From Phytoseiulus persimilis (taxonomy: Eukaryota; Arthropoda; Arachnida; Mesostigmata; Phytoseiidae), in the NCBI GenBank assembly GCA_037576195.1, contig CM075102.1, forward strand, positions 46,806,745 through 46,870,744: a stretch of DNA of 64,000 bases, in the 5' to 3' direction. The stretch's first letter is position 1; each line of letters starts with the position of its first letter. Of this stretch, positions 48,799 through 62,641 are shown in pieces. Below the pieces are notes generated by a model, which was not told where the DNA came from, did no database searches, and saw only the letters and a list, made by a program, of their open reading frames with translations. The translations under genes and the position numbers were made by a program.

Positions 48799-49230
48799 CT
48801 GTGGCCGGGCGGTCGGCTAGTTTGACTGGCCCGCGTGCCTGTCTTTCTGACAGTGGAACTGTGGATGGAATGGTCCGACCGTCTACGCTGCCATCGAGCC
48901 ATCGACGTACCATGGCTTAGTGGACGGAAGATGAGCTCATCGTCGGTTCGGGCATCGCTTCACGAGTTCACGGAGCTCACTGTTGGTACCGTGGTTCAAT
49001 AGAGAGCGTTGATGCGCCGAAGTGCGGGCTGCAGCAGTTTGGAGAGCGCCGAGGAGTTGCCGAAAGAAGCTGCTGCTGCTCCCAAGTGTGGAGAAGACAG
49101 GGTCCACCAAGAAAGCGGTGGAACAGCTGAGGCGCGCTTGCGAACCAAACAAACCAAAAACCAAAGAGCTCTTTTCTCCGCAACTGCTGCAGACCAAGAC
49201 CGCAAGACCACACAGGATTCTCCCGGAGAC

Positions 49231-52200
49231 ATGGAACAGCTCAAAGTAATCCACAAAAGTTCGACGTTCAGCAATTTTGGTTCGGCATCGAAGTTCTCTA
49301 ACTGGTTAAGCTCATTGACGTCAGAGAACAGGAGTCGGAGCAAGGTTAAGAACTCGAAAAGTCTCAGTGAGTACTACTCGTTCCTTTCCCATCGTTTGCT
49401 GTTAGGGATCGGGGTTTCCGTTTTGGTCTCGACGACAAGCTGGTCAAGAAGCGGAGTGAGATCCAGTCCTTTCAGCTTGGCAAAGTTTCTGCATAGGTCT
49501 CTCCATATCGTTACGTACAACATCTGTTGCTATTGTTGGATATTGTGTCATCCTCCCCTGATTCCGAGCGGAATCATATTGCGAACTTGAATACATCAAT
49601 CTATCCAAAGTTGCCAGGTGCTGAACTCTCAAGACGAGAAGTACGAACTTTTAGAAGGGGAGTATGAGACGGAATTCCTCAAAACTTGTACGAAGCTTCG
49701 AAAGGCAGTAGTACTCGCGAAGCGCCCCTGGCCGTGAGGGAGAACGGGGGGGGATGATTATCTTCTCGTTCTCGCACAGTTCTCGTTTTTGAGCGACGAT
49801 ACACCACGAAATGGTTCCCCGTTCTGAGATAGCTGCGGGAAACACGTCAAATATTCTCGGAGAGACGCAGATAATGCAGATGTGGTCACCATACCCATGC
49901 GTCCAGGCCTGTTTTAGAGTATTTGTTGTTGTTTTGCGAAGTTCGTCAGAGGTTGGAGAAGATCACCAATGCTGGCACGTAGGGCTGGTAGAGTTCGGTT
50001 GACTCAGTGAAGAGACTCGAAGCCGCCAGACTGGGTGAAGGTCTCCTGTGGGATGTGAGCAGATTGGAAACGGCTAGCTGACACATTATTCTAAAAATCG
50101 GACGAGAAACACTGGAGAAGAGTGCCACTCTGACACTGAGATCCATCCGAGGATGCTTCCCGCGATTAGCTTGAGCTTGAATGTTGATTTGGCTCGATTG
50201 GCCTCAAGTTTGAATTATTAATAGCCGCAACTCTTGTTCTCTCCCGAGAAAACTGTTCGTGGTCATGAGGACACTTGTCAACAACAGCTCCCCGTAACAG
50301 ACATTGTATAGAGCACCCATAAAGATCGCCACAGAGAGACTGTTGAGAGCCACAGTGTCCAGGTGGTCATCTGCCAGGGGACATTCAGTCGAGTTCGACG
50401 CGTCGTCGTCAACACTTTTGATCCAGAGTTTTATTCTCAATTATGCCGGCCGCGAGCTGAGTTGTCTGCCCGACGAGGGTTGCGGACAGCTATCGGAAGA
50501 GCGAGGAAAAACGTGTTCCATCATCGACTGAGCGTGTCAGCCGGCAGTGATTCCCCGATTCGTATCGAACTCCTAATGCAAACGCGTGAGCCCTGAGGCT
50601 ATTAAGCACATTGCATCATCTCGGAGGTGTGTCTGATTTCGGAAAGGCCAAGGTGCCGTCGCTGCTCTTGCTGGTCATCCTCTTCATTGTGGCTCTCCTC
50701 GTGAACGGCAGGTTGGTTGTTATACACTCTTATCCTAGAATACTCTGACGCGTTCGAGAATCTACAACCGCTACTGATCGTCATTGATTCACGGGTGTTT
50801 ACTACGCTGTGTTCCAGTCAATCATTCGCTTGCTGATCGCTGCGGAGTAGAGCAAAGTGTCCGCATCAGGATAAATCTAGATTTTTGAGAAACAACTCGT
50901 GTCTATGATCATGGATCGAGCGGTTTAGCAAATCCCCTGACGATACTCTCGAGGCAGTCACTCAAGATTTTCCGCCGGTCTTCCATCTCGCTCCCAGAAC
51001 TCCATCCGGATATAGAACCAATCTCCGAAGGATTCTCTCGCTAATGTGAACTGGAATCTCGATCGCGCAATGGGATTGAGAGATGCCGGTATCGAGTCAT
51101 CGTCCGGAAATTCCGTAGGAAAGTTCTCCGTTTGAATCTCCGCGAGCTGTCAGTCGACATAGGTCAGCGAAGAGAACCAACAGCTTGTTCGTGCCGACCA
51201 TAAACACGGGACCGTTTCCCGTCGAAATAGCCCTGCGAACTCCCGCGGTCCCGTGGAGAGAACCTCCCAAACTCCAAGTGCTCTTCTGTCCGATTTGATA
51301 GTGCGGGGTGAGTCGAATACGATTCCGAGAGAAGCAATCTGACGGCTCATACAAACCGCGATACGTATGTGATATGTTCAAGTGGGTTTCGTGCTAATAG
51401 TTCCTATGACCTCGACACGCAACCTCTGAGGACTCTCGTACTCGTTGGTAGCTGGCCGCGTTGTGGGAAACGGAGCACAATGAATGGCCAACGTCGCTGT
51501 CGTCATCGTCAACATCATCAGCCACGCTCTCATCTCATGTGGAACTGCTGGAGCCGTGTTGTACAATTGGCGAAATCAGGTAGCTTCAAGCGCGTGAACC
51601 CGACGACGGAATTCGACGACCCTCGCGTAGTGAGCTCCGTCTCCGTCACGTTTTTTTCCGCCGAATCAGGTTAAGCTACGTCTTTCTTCCGGATCGTAGA
51701 CTTGCCGGTTAGGGGATGAGTCATCGCGGGACCCACTGGATCTCGATTGGAGTGATCGAGAAATTGAATTGAATTCGTCTCTTTTCATACTGCAGTAGGA
51801 CCCGAGTAGGTGTTGGGGAAGAGATAGCGGAACCGTTGAAGGGAGAAGCTCGGAGGGAGTAGATTGAAGGTGGTGGCTCGCACTCGCAAGCTTCACGAAG
51901 CCTCGACCGCTGTCATATTTCGAGCGAATTCGGATGGGTGAAGATCGCGGAAGAGACGAGAGGACAACAGAAAAAAAGGGAGAACAGCCAAAAGTCAACC
52001 ATTGTCAAATGCGGCTGCTGATGGAAATTCGAACGAGCGGGCCAGCGAGCAAGCAGGCGGCCCAGTAGTCGTTCAACGAGCTGGCGAGCGATGACGTTCT
52101 TGAGTTTTTTCACTCATTCTTCACGAGCCGCACTGGAAACTTTTGTTCCGTTAGATCATGCAAATGCCATGTTTTGAGGTAGAGCGTTCAGGGATCCTCG

Positions 52201-55200
52201 TCAACGTTTGTACAACAGCGAGCATTTTCGGTTGAGATTATTTCAATCGAATTCCGACGTTGCGCGCGAGCTGCATTGCGATTTGTGTCGGTTTTCGCGT
52301 TTCCGCAAACACCGAAGTTCCCCGAATTCGCCTAGCAGTTCGCAGGGACTGTTCCGAGCGCATTCACTCCGGATCGAAAGCGATGCTGGTGATTCATGCC
52401 GATCGCTTCTGGGGTTTCTAGATCCTCTCCTCGCCTTCCTTCACTGGGTCGCACATTTGTCGCTCTTCGAGAAACGGTGATATTTCAATCATCGCTTTTC
52501 CTATTGATCTTGCGGGCCGCTAGGCTGTTATTCGAACGGACTTAACCTTCGTTTGCGGCCCACGGCGGCTCTCCTCCCCATCTGGATGAGTATGGTACGA
52601 TTCACCGCTGAGTCAACTGCGGTGGCTTCCGACAGAGAAGAATAGATTGCTTTACTCGTCGAACTCTCGGAGGAAGTGGGCAGAAAGCTGATACATACCT
52701 AGAAAAGAGGGAGGGCACCGTAAATTCTGAAAACGAGTCTCGTTCGCGAGTTCCGACCGGATCCTGGTGCTATGGGAGGTCTGAATCACCGTGGACTGTA
52801 TCTGCTTTGAATCTGTTCGGAACAGGTGGACGGTGAGGCGACGTTCCACGCGCCGTTCTTCCGTTGATTCGCTCTTTGCAGTCTCTTCCTTCGAACGTCA
52901 TCGTAATCAGATCCTAATCAGCTGTCATCTAATCTGGTTGGTCTTTCAAGATCTCTCCTCTCGCTGTTCTGTGTTCAAGCAGGAGACACTCGATCTTGAC
53001 ATGTTTTCAATCGCTTTCCGACGATCGTTCCCAGTACTTGAACTTGGAATAATCGCCGGAGCTCGAGAAATGCGACGCGGATCGAATCCAGGACGTCTCG
53101 TCGTCACATGACCACGCGCGGTTAACAGCGCTCACGTAGATCCACGCGTCCACTACGGCTTGGAAGTTGAGGACCTCAATGACTTCACGGGTGTCTTGCG
53201 GATCGTGTTCCGTCGCTGAAATTCAGTGAGTAGTTCACAAATTTCGAAAGCATTCCACCACCGAAGCTGCGACTCGATCGTTCCGATTCGCCCACTATGA
53301 TGTTGGTCTGCGGCTGGGCGTCGTTTGCCGGCGACTACGCGCGGTGTACGGCAGCGTACAGACGGAACTCGCGCCCACTGCGGCAGCGACTTTCGCCGAA
53401 CTTTAATATCGGGCGACAGTGCCTCAACCGGAACCCTGACCCGTCGATTAGCGAGAAAGCCAAGGAGTCTAGTGAATATGTTCGACTCCGATTGCAAAGA
53501 TGCAAACATCGATACGAGTCCGATCCTCCGGATCTTCATGCGAAGCTTCGGGAGCTCGAAAAGCCTGGGCCGGGAGCCGACTCAACCCGTCCCGCTGTAT
53601 ATTTCTGTTCGTCGGTGGGTTTGTACCCACAACCTGGTGGCGGGGTCAGTTGAATCTCCATGCGAATACGTCTCCTACAAATTGGAGATCGCGTTGGCTT
53701 GCCGGCATCGATTCCCGTGGGACACACTCGGATTGCAGTCACCGTTGAGCCGGTAGATAAATCTTAATAGAGGAAGGAAGAAGGTGGCCTGTTGTATAGT
53801 GGATGTTTCTTCAGGAGGAGGAGGAGGGAATCGTTTCCTGTGGCAGAGCTGTCGGAAATAACTTGGCCCTCCGCGTCAACCACGACTCACATCGTCCTTT
53901 CCTTCGAATTGCAAACGCAACGGGCAATCGATTCCCTCCGTCTTCCCTAGACTGCGTCCGCGCTCGAAAAACCAATCACCCGGGAAATAATCAAGATATC
54001 GGGCTTTCGGCGCAGAGACTCCGACGTCAGAGGTTGTTCCCTCGTCAAAAAAGGAGTCATCTTCAGGGTGGCGTCGAAATAATGGAGGATCGCTCGGACT
54101 GAAGGTGGAGCTTTTCGGAGAGAAAGGTTGCAGACAGCGATCACACCACCGGGAAATAAAGCTCGCCGGGAAGGGAGGGAGCCGAAGCGGATTCCCTCGA
54201 GCGGCTCTCTCAGTGAAGTGAGACCCCTCAAACTTCAGCTCTCGACGGTTGGTAAAAAATCCAACTGGGTTTTACGGTCGACCCTCGTTCCTTCGCGGCA
54301 TCGCTGATTCGCAGTTCTCGGAAGTCGGGACAAATATTCCGGACGAACGGGAACCTTGCTCGGAATTCCGGCGTGTTTGTTTTGCAACGGGTGCCGCGTG
54401 ACGGAATCTCCCGAACGGCGCAGCCGTCCAGTCGGCCCAGCGGCTTGTGGGAGTCGGACTCGCCGAAGCAGGATCCGATCATGGTGGCAGAAGATAAAGA
54501 GCAGGAACGAGGCGGAAAAGTATGTTTGATACTCGAGCTTCTCGCGCGAATTGCAAAAATCATCTAGGAGGCACCGAATCGGCGCGAGTAACTCGGATTC
54601 GCTCCGTGTCTCCCGTTTTCACGGCTCGAGAGCCTCAATGTGGGGCATTTTCCGTTGAGCGACATCGCGCAATGCCCCGGAACCAACTGGCTGCGAATAA
54701 AGAGGGACGACTGTATTCCATCGGCCAGCCGTCCCCCGGTGATCACTGTTTCCACGCAGCTTTCTTGACCGAATGGTTCTCGATCTTTGTCCAAGAGTCG
54801 AAAAACCGAGAGGGCTCCATCATTCCCGGAATTTCCCGCAGTTCCTTATGAGCCTCAGGAACTATGAAGTTCGTGTCCGAGTTTCGATGTGTCCCCCGGG
54901 TGTTGCCGCGATCCACTCATGGGTTCGTTCACCTCTCGTTCTCCACCTATCTGAACCACGTACTCGGCCTGAGAGGCGTACCCGGAGGATAGTGGTTTGG
55001 CATGAGAGCTCCTAAGGAACGGAGCACCATATCTCTGCAGGTCAGGTCGGCAACGTAGTCATGAAGATTGCAATCTCTGTAATGGTTTTCGCCACTGCCG
55101 CCGAGAGCCCTATTCCGGTGATTGTTAGCAGGCGCACTCTTCTTGGGATTACAACTCCTGCTGCTATATTAGCCGGCCGTACGTTCGGCAGAACTGGGAA

Positions 55201-58200
55201 TATGTACGCTGGCCGTCGTCCAACCTTGCAGTGCTGTTCCGTGGATTCCTCGCGCAACAGACCCCTTGCAACGGAAACCTTCCCCGTTCAAGGAAATCAA
55301 AGCTTTGTCACTCGAGAATCGAAATTCGCGCTCCAATGTGAACGACTAGGCCCGAGAGTGAGCCGCGATTTCGGTGATGTCAGCGGCACAAACGGCAACT
55401 CCGAGATGAGGCAAGCTCGAAAGTCGAGCGTAAACGCTCCACCGGGTGGAGGAACGCCCCCCCTCTCCATCGAGACTGGGTTCAGCATTGTCCAATATGG
55501 GGGCGAAGACGCATCCATCATTGGTTCGTCCAAGGGAGCCTGGAGAGAACATATCATCAGAAAGCCACGCCGGCATCATGAAAGCTCCACCGTCGACTGT
55601 CTTGGATGCCCGTTGTCCCTGCTTCGACCATCAAACAAGAGAATGAGAAGCGAGATTCGTAGACAGTCGGGGTCCTCCAACCGCACCGTATAATAAGTCT
55701 TCCCCACTGTTCGCGGCACCGAAATGTCTGCTGATTTGGCCATAAATTCAGATCATTCCGACTCATCCCTTTGATACCGCGAGCTTCTCCGAGGACAGTC
55801 CCGGTGAGCACGTTCGTAACAAGATCTGAATAATTTACGGTTTTGCTCGCATCTTTCCATTGGTGATCCTCCTCCTAGCGCGGACAGGATCATTTGCAGA
55901 ATGTGTGCAGGGTGGCGTGACAGCGGAGCGCCGTGTGTGTGTTTGTGTGAGTGTTTCAGCGATCAGAAGCGATCTTAGCCTTGGGCTCTACTGACAGGTC
56001 CGGCGCCAGTGACTTTTTGAGACAAGGCTCGAGCGTTCATCTCTCAGCGTCTTTCTCTGCGTGGTCGAATCGCCGCTATAATGACTTGCACAGTCTTTCG
56101 AAGAGTCAGTGATGAATGCTTGGGGATCAGATGTCGTTTCCCTAGACAAGGTTATCTTAGTGCGGCTCCCAAAGGATTAATTGGAGTGTGATTTCCGAGT
56201 CGAGCGGAAATTCTCCGGGGGGCGAACCCGCCAACCGGTGTCTCCGACTCGACGGACTGAACTGTTCGGTGAGTACGCATCCCTATCCGCTAGGCGAACC
56301 ACTGATGAACCGGCGAACGTGGATCGATTCCCACTCTGACGAACCCGATCCACAGTGGGGCCACAAAAATGACGCCGAATCTGAATGCTGTACCGGCTCA
56401 TCTCAAACGCACACCGTGGGAAAACTGTTCAATCCAGGCCCGGCTTTATAGCTTGTTTCCGAGAGACTAGGAGATGCGGTGTACAGCGATGCGGACATGG
56501 AAGAGAGTTGGGCCTGTAGATGAGAGAAACGGAGTTGAGCGTTTCTCCCGAGACGCGGACGAGGAGCGATGAAATATTCGCGGAGGTTTTCGCTGAAAAG
56601 AAGAAAGGGCTCCCACCCCGTGCTGCTTCATGCGCACAGAGACCCTGGGAGGTTCATCCTCTCGCTGTAGGCATTGTTGACAGTGGTGATGTCGAGCTCG
56701 TTGATTCCTGTGACGAAATTGTCGTCCCGGGGGAATATGCAACAAGCATGAGAGGGCCCGACCGCGGAACGTCGAATGGCTCGGTGCTGCTTACGTCATC
56801 CGCGAATCCCGCTACGATCGACTTGTCTCGAAGTGAGCCCGTCCCGTGAAGTCCAACGGAACGTTGTAAAGAGACTTCGGTCGTAATGCGTAGGCGTGCG
56901 GCACGAACGATCAAGTCCCCGTGTTTATGGATATCTCCGTCGTCAGGGAAACGCCACGAGAGACCCTTCGAGCCGTCCGAGCGGGTGGGGTGCTATATCT
57001 CGGAGGAATCTCGATTCGGGAGGAGTGCACAAACCGCAGCGTACCGTAACCATGATTCTAGTCTTAGGGAAAGGTAATTTGCTCGCCGGCAGTTTGCCTA
57101 GTCCGTGAATGTTTCTCGCTTCCGCGGGTGGAAACTGTTGCGACTGTCGGGTGAGCCGGAGGAGAAGACTCTCAAAATCGTTTCCGTTCTGTCTTGTTCA
57201 CTCTGAGTGTCAACTCGGTCGAACACTCGGAGCCGCCGAGTTTCGCGATGACCAAACGTTTGCGTCATTTGCGATGCCAACTACCTCCACAAGCTCCCTG
57301 AATCGTTCGAAGTTCGGGTGTAAACAAACCGCGGCCGCCGTTCCATTAGTCTGTGCCGCTGGCTTGTTCAACTTCTCCCGTTTGGAATTGGGGAGGTTCG
57401 TATGCGCGTTCTGCACCCGCACGAGCGGGGATTCTTCGTTGTGTAAGCGGCAAGCGATTCCGAGAAAGCCGCCGCCGAGCCTGCGGTGTTTTCGATGCTT
57501 AGTTTGTGTTTAATCGAACCTGGGTCCGGAAGGGTTTGCAAAGAACGGAAATCTCCCGCGATTACTCGGCACCCAGAGTTCTTGGGAAAATCACGGAAGT
57601 TCCATCGAGTCGTTCGAATTGCAGGCGTCGTCCACGAGCACCCTCGAGTGATGGGATCCGATGGCGAAAGCGAAGAAGCTTCGGGAGCATCGGATGATCT
57701 CGTTCAAAACAATCACCACAAGGCTAACGGAGGTGGCCCAGGAACTAATCAAGCACCAGTTCAAGTAAGCTGAGAAGCAAGTTCCTTGCGCGGTCGGTTC
57801 AGATGTTGCCGTATCGGAATGGCATCATTCAATGACCGAAATCCCCCCTCAGGTTCGCATGCGGCACAAAAACGTATCGCGGGTATCGAAAGAGGACATC
57901 TCTAAACGACTATCACTACCTGCTGATCTTCACTTGCCTGAAACTTTTCTCGCCAAGAGCCCCGTTTCCGCGATTCTCGAAGGACCTCTCACTCGGAATA
58001 TTCGACGGCAGAGTTTGGTGAGTAGAGACTTGTATGTTTGGAGTGTACCCTTAGCTGCCGGAGTTTCTCGCCGACGGATACGTTCGGGGCGGAGATTATG
58101 ACCTTGGAGTGATTTCCGAGGCGCGCTCCCTCTCGTCGCGGAAAGGCTTCTTCGAACTTGTGGCCTGCCAGCTCTCAGCTTTGAACACTATCGCTGATGT

Positions 58201-59894
58201 CCTTCAAACTTTCAGGCGGAAATTGGGTTCGGGCGAAGTGAGACGTACACAAAATTAGATAAACTCGGTGAAGGAACCTATGCCACAGTATACAAAGGCC
58301 GATCTAAGCTGACCAATAATCTTGTTGCCCTCAAAGAAATAAGGTGAAGTATCCATTTTCTGTTCCAATAAAGACAGCGAAAGAGCACGTCATGAAAATA
58401 AAATCGTTACCAATTTCGGGAATGAGCTTCTAACGGATTTACATCCATATCAGACTGGAGCACGACGAAGGAGCGCCTTGCACAGCCATTCGGGAAGTCT
58501 CCCTGCTGAAAGACCTCAAGCACAATAACATTGTTACCCTCCATGACGTGGTGCATACCGAGAAGAGTCTCACTCTGGTGTTCGAATATCTTGAGAAGGA
58601 CTTGAAGCAGTACATGGAGGACCACGGGAACTATATGACCATAAACAATATCAAGGTGATTTCTGCTGGCTTTGAGGAACTGGTTGCTCGAAAATGGGGA
58701 GAATCGGGTTTTCCATCATTAGCAGAGTTGTCGACTCAAGCCACGGCCGAGTAGTGCTGAACTCTTTCTTTTTTTTCAGATTTTTCTCTTCCAACTCCTA
58801 CGAGGCTTGGCATACTGTCACAAGAGGCAAATTCTTCATCGAGATCTAAAACCGCAGAACCTCTTAATCAATGAGAAAGGAGAACTGAAACTAGCAGACT
58901 TTGGTTTAGCGAGAGCCAAGTCGGTTCCCATCAAAACATTTAGTAACGAAGTGGTAACACTGTGGTACCGGTAAGGCTTCACTTCTCGCCTCCCGCTATC
59001 CGTATCCCCCTATTTGCATACATCCCCTATTGACTTAACGAATTGACAGAGGATTCTTGGACGAGCCTGAGCGAATTGAAGATTCGTTGGAGAACTAGGC
59101 TGATTCACACATTGCTTTCCAGTCCTCCAGATGTCCTCCTGGGAGAGACGAATTACAATACCTCGATTGACATGTGGGGCGTCGGATGTATTTTCTACGA
59201 AATGGCAGATGGGAGACCACTATTTCCTGGAATCGACGTTAGAGATCAGCTCGAGAATATTTTCAAGGTATGTTCAGGATGGAAAAAGCTTCCGGTGCGG
59301 CTCCAGTCATCCTGAGCAGCGTTCACATCCGAGATAGGTGGTCATATTGATGGAGCACAACGCAACAATTTGAAGTCAGGCAGACCTCTATGTGGAGCCC
59401 CAGTGCTCAAGCGGAACCCAGAGACTAATGGTTTCTTTGTGCGTCCAAAGGTCCTCGGAACCCCAACGGAGGAAGAATGGCCGGGAATCACAGCGAACCA
59501 AGATTTCCTGTCACATAGGTTTTCCAGTCAAACAATAGATATTCACAATAGAGTTCCCAGACTTGGTCAAGACGGTGTCGACCTCCTCTACCAACTGCTC
59601 CGGGTAAGTGTTATGCTCGGGATTCACAGAGCTCAACGTCTCAATACCCTAACGAAGTTCAAGCCATGGGAGTGAGGAAGGATAACGTTTTCGATTCCGT
59701 GGTTGCAGTACGAGCCGAGAACGCGGATCTCAGCTGGGGAAGGAATGCGACATTCTTACTTCGATTGCTTCGGGCCGAACATCCACAAGCTGCCCGATAC
59801 AGCTTCAATTTTCACTCTACCCGGAGTAGCGCTGTCCAAATCCACTCAGAATACGAGGATTGAGGCCAAGAGGCATTCCTTGCTAAGTCTATAG
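49231..59894 (+). CDS. CDK16: PCTAIRE cyclin-dependent kinase (CDK16/17/18 family)
   Basis: CDK-family Ser/Thr kinase activated in other animals by cyclin Y, acting at membranes in neurite growth, vesicle traffic and spermatogenesis. Exons: 49231-49366, 57625-57764, 57853-58017, 58216-58343, 58454-58655, 58780-58970, 59123-59267, 59451-59603, 59709-59894 (TAG). Total 1446 nt, 481 aa; human CDK16 is 496. The last eight exons are certain. The family pre-kinase block VVHE...[12 protein letters not shown] (aa 47 on) and [13 protein letters not shown] precede the kinase. The kinase has [12 protein letters not shown] (P-loop), Lys187, the diagnostic PCTAIRE helix at 198-204, HRDLKPQN (Asp279), DFG (Asp297), VVTLWYRPP and [18 protein letters not shown]. 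The C-terminus KRHSLLSL resembles family ends. The first exon is inferred: good Kozak ATG, GTGAGT donor, and phase that restores a Ser codon at the join. An in-frame ATG also exists near 49009. Confidence 0.93.
49367..57624 (+). other. First intron of the PCTAIRE kinase (8.3 kb, 5' border inferred)
   Basis: Donor GTGAGT at 49367; acceptor TCGAATTGCAG ending at 57624. No other gene recognised on either strand. Frames of up to 210 codons (55061-55693) carry no domain motif. Additional N-terminal exons of the kinase could lie inside. A tetranucleotide-like tract sits near 52030-52095 and a GT run near 55930-55950. Confidence 0.5.
52030..52095. repeat. Degenerate tetranucleotide tract (GAGC/GGCC/GCGA)
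   Basis: GCGGGCCAGCGAGCAAGCAGGC followed by GAGCTGGCGAGCGATG steps. Weaker period than the other tracts; in the long kinase intron. Confidence 0.5.
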
Positions 59895-60834
59895 TGAAAG
59901 TTTAACATTATCCGACTCGGTGCTGGCGCGATCCGGCGTCCATGAAAAGCAAGTTCAGGAACAACTCGATCTATCGACCAACCCGTCCACGCTCCAATGA
60001 AACGTTCAAGCAGTGAATCAATCATTGAACGAATAAGCCGGAATTCTCGTAAAGAAATGTAAAAAGGTTTTGGATACCCTGTACTGCTGTACATGTACAA
60101 AATCGTACGTAGCTTAATGTAATCGGGACATATCGAACTTTCAACATCCGCGGAACCCATCCCCACCACACCGTAGACCTGATCACGATAACGACGGCAA
60201 AAATACGATGTCCGCGATGTTTCGGCTTCAACAGGAGTGATATGACCGTCCGGCTGGTTGACATGCTTGATTGTTGATCACAAATAACTCTGCAAGCTCA
60301 ACTCTCCAATAGAGGCACTTTACCGATAGCGTTTCGATACGACCGACGGAAATGTGTGAAGTGATTGTGAGACACAATTTCCCGAGCCTTTTGATACTCT
60401 TGGCAGCGACCCTATCGACTCTGCAACCTCCGAAACAGCCGAATCCCCTCAAAATCAGCTCTCGTTCTCTCGATTGGAGAGTTCTCAAATTATTGGCAAC
60501 CTTGTGGAAGAATATTTCTCGTACCGATGCGAGCGAGCATTCTTATTCTCCGAGGAGTGATTCTGCTCACAGGAGACCTTTGTGCATGAGCGACACTCAG
60601 AGTGTCCAACGCTGCCATTTCCAGCAGGAACTTTGGTGCAATGATATCCTTAGCTAGACGTGCTTCTGCGAATCAGAGGACGAAGGGGTTCCTCAAGATG
60701 ACGTTACTCCCAGGTGTGGGTCTTGCTCTATGAGGGCTCCAAATTACGCGCAGCTCGTTCGGCAATGCCTGCCATGCTCAATATGAACAGCTTCCGCCCA
60801 TGGGCGTTCCCGTCCGTTGATGCATGAAGGAAAA

Positions 60835-60840
60835 AATAAA
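60835..60840 (+). promoter_or_regulatory. Candidate polyadenylation signal AATAAA for the PCTAIRE kinase
   Basis: First canonical hexamer on the plus strand that I found after the stop at 59894, implying a 3' UTR of about 0.95 kb. Assignment is positional only. Confidence 0.35.
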
Positions 60841-62641
60841 GGGGAGGGGTCAGATCGCTGCGATCGTTTCGAGAGGAAATACCCCTGCGAACGCGCCTCG
60901 TTAGTTCTTTGCATATCCATTCTTAAGACCCTCCTGTCGGAACCTCAAAACCCAAACAATGATGACCCGGCAACGTTTGCTCATTCTGGATAGACCCATT
61001 TACGTTCGATGAACACCGGTTCTTGACCTTCATATCAGCTAAAACATCTCACACTCTTGACGGTGGGCCTCAACTTTCCAAGATGAGCTCCGGTCATCAG
61101 CTCGTCCGCTTGGGGAAGCTCTCAAGGCGCACTGGGATCCCCGCCATCGCGTACCTACTGCCAATCGTAGTTGAAGTTTTCGATCGCCCTCGCTTTCCTG
61201 ATCAAATTTTTCATCAATTTCTCGAAGTCTTGTGATGAATTTTCGTCTAATTATAATTCCGGGCTGCATCGAAGCGTTTTCCACAACTGTTGATAGGACC
61301 AACTCCGAGCAGAATCGGAGGCGGAGTTCCCGTCCTTGTTTTGACTCCGCGCCGGAAACTATGGTAGGTTCTGAGTTCTCTCAAACTCCCAGCGGATACC
61401 GAAAGGTCCCAGCTTCTTTGAATTCGCGAATTCGAGCGCAGGCTGTAACATGCCGTCCATTGTTTGAATCGATTCCCTTGAATGTCCTATGTATTGCGAA
61501 CTTGCAAACGTGATAGGAGTGAAGTTTTTCAGTTTTTCGAACAGAGAACTCAAGCCACTTCGGAAATTCTTGAATCCTCTCCGAAGAACAAGTTGGACAC
61601 TGAATCTCCGAAACTCATCAGACCGCGGAATCATACTAAATTTGGATCACCAATTATACGATTAATCGATCTATCGAGTGACCCTTCGAACGTGAAGATT
61701 TGAAGGTGAAACTCGTTCGAGTCCCATTCTCTTCCGTCTTCCTGGCTGAGGAAGCTGCTTACAACATTCCGAGCCGTCATCTGCTTCCAGCTTGATCGAG
61801 ATGACCGAAGTACGATCTTGCGACCTGAAGACTCCTAGTTAGCAAAATTTTGTATATAGAATAGACTCAGCAGGATAGAAGAAATGAAAGCCGAGATCTG
61901 ACGCGAATGTACCAATAAGCGAACCGTAAAGCGAGAGCTCATAAAAGTAGGCCCCAAAAACGATGTGACGACTGAACTAAAATAAATGTCTTCATCAAAA
62001 AATCATAGTTCTGTTGTAATCATCTGAAACCTAATGTTGCGGAAGTAGGTCGCAAGTCTCACTCAATCACCAGATCCAGACAGGAACCGAAAGATTCTGC
62101 CTAGAAAAGACTGAGACTTCTGAGGCGATCTTACACGCGACGTCGTGCCGCGTCCTCGGGAGAAGCGTGCGGGGCCGGCCTACAGAGACCGTAGAGTTTG
62201 GGTCGGATGCACAGGTATGCTTTCATACAAATCAGTGTCCGATCGTGGCGAAAAACCTTGGGTTCGTTCCACTCGATGAGGAAGAGAACACAACAAGAAC
62301 GTTCAAACAGGGACCCAGCTGAACTCTTGCGTACATGGTCCTAAGTTACCAAAGGAAAGGGTTCTTCGTCGGTGAGTTTGTTTCGATACCTCTTCCGCTC
62401 TGTGCGATGCGTGAGTCTGACATCTTGAAGTGATGCGGATGCACGTTCATTCAACATTCGGGTTCGCACGCCCGCGGTGGAGCTCTCGAAGTGTAGAGCA
62501 TGGTCGAATTGAAACACTTTTACTCCCGTGGATGTAACTCAGGGATCGTTCTCCAAGGGATCTTCCTGGGTGAGTGAGTGTTTCGAGCCTTGTGCAGCCA
62601 TGTTCGAACAAATCTTCCTCCTCGTCCTGCGACCGCCGCCG

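Larger units (their letters stand above)
47953..49230. other. Region between two divergent genes; repeats, likely promoter DNA
   Basis: It lies between the unrecognised minus-strand gene and the first coding exon of the PCTAIRE kinase on the plus strand. It probably contains 5' ends of both. It is dominated by degenerate tetranucleotide tracts (48285-48385 and 48535-48660) and a TG microsatellite (48785-48798). The kinase frame is open upstream to an ATG near 49009. Confidence 0.5.

Noticed and set aside
55061-55693. 210-codon plus-strand open frame in the long kinase intron
   Set aside because: No domain, no splice context and mixed low-complexity segments; comparable frames occur on several strands in stop-poor regions of this window.
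61232-61703. Plus-strand frames ending near a downstream AATAAA at about 61981
   Set aside because: No motif or convincing splice chain; the poly(A)-like hexamer alone does not support a gene.
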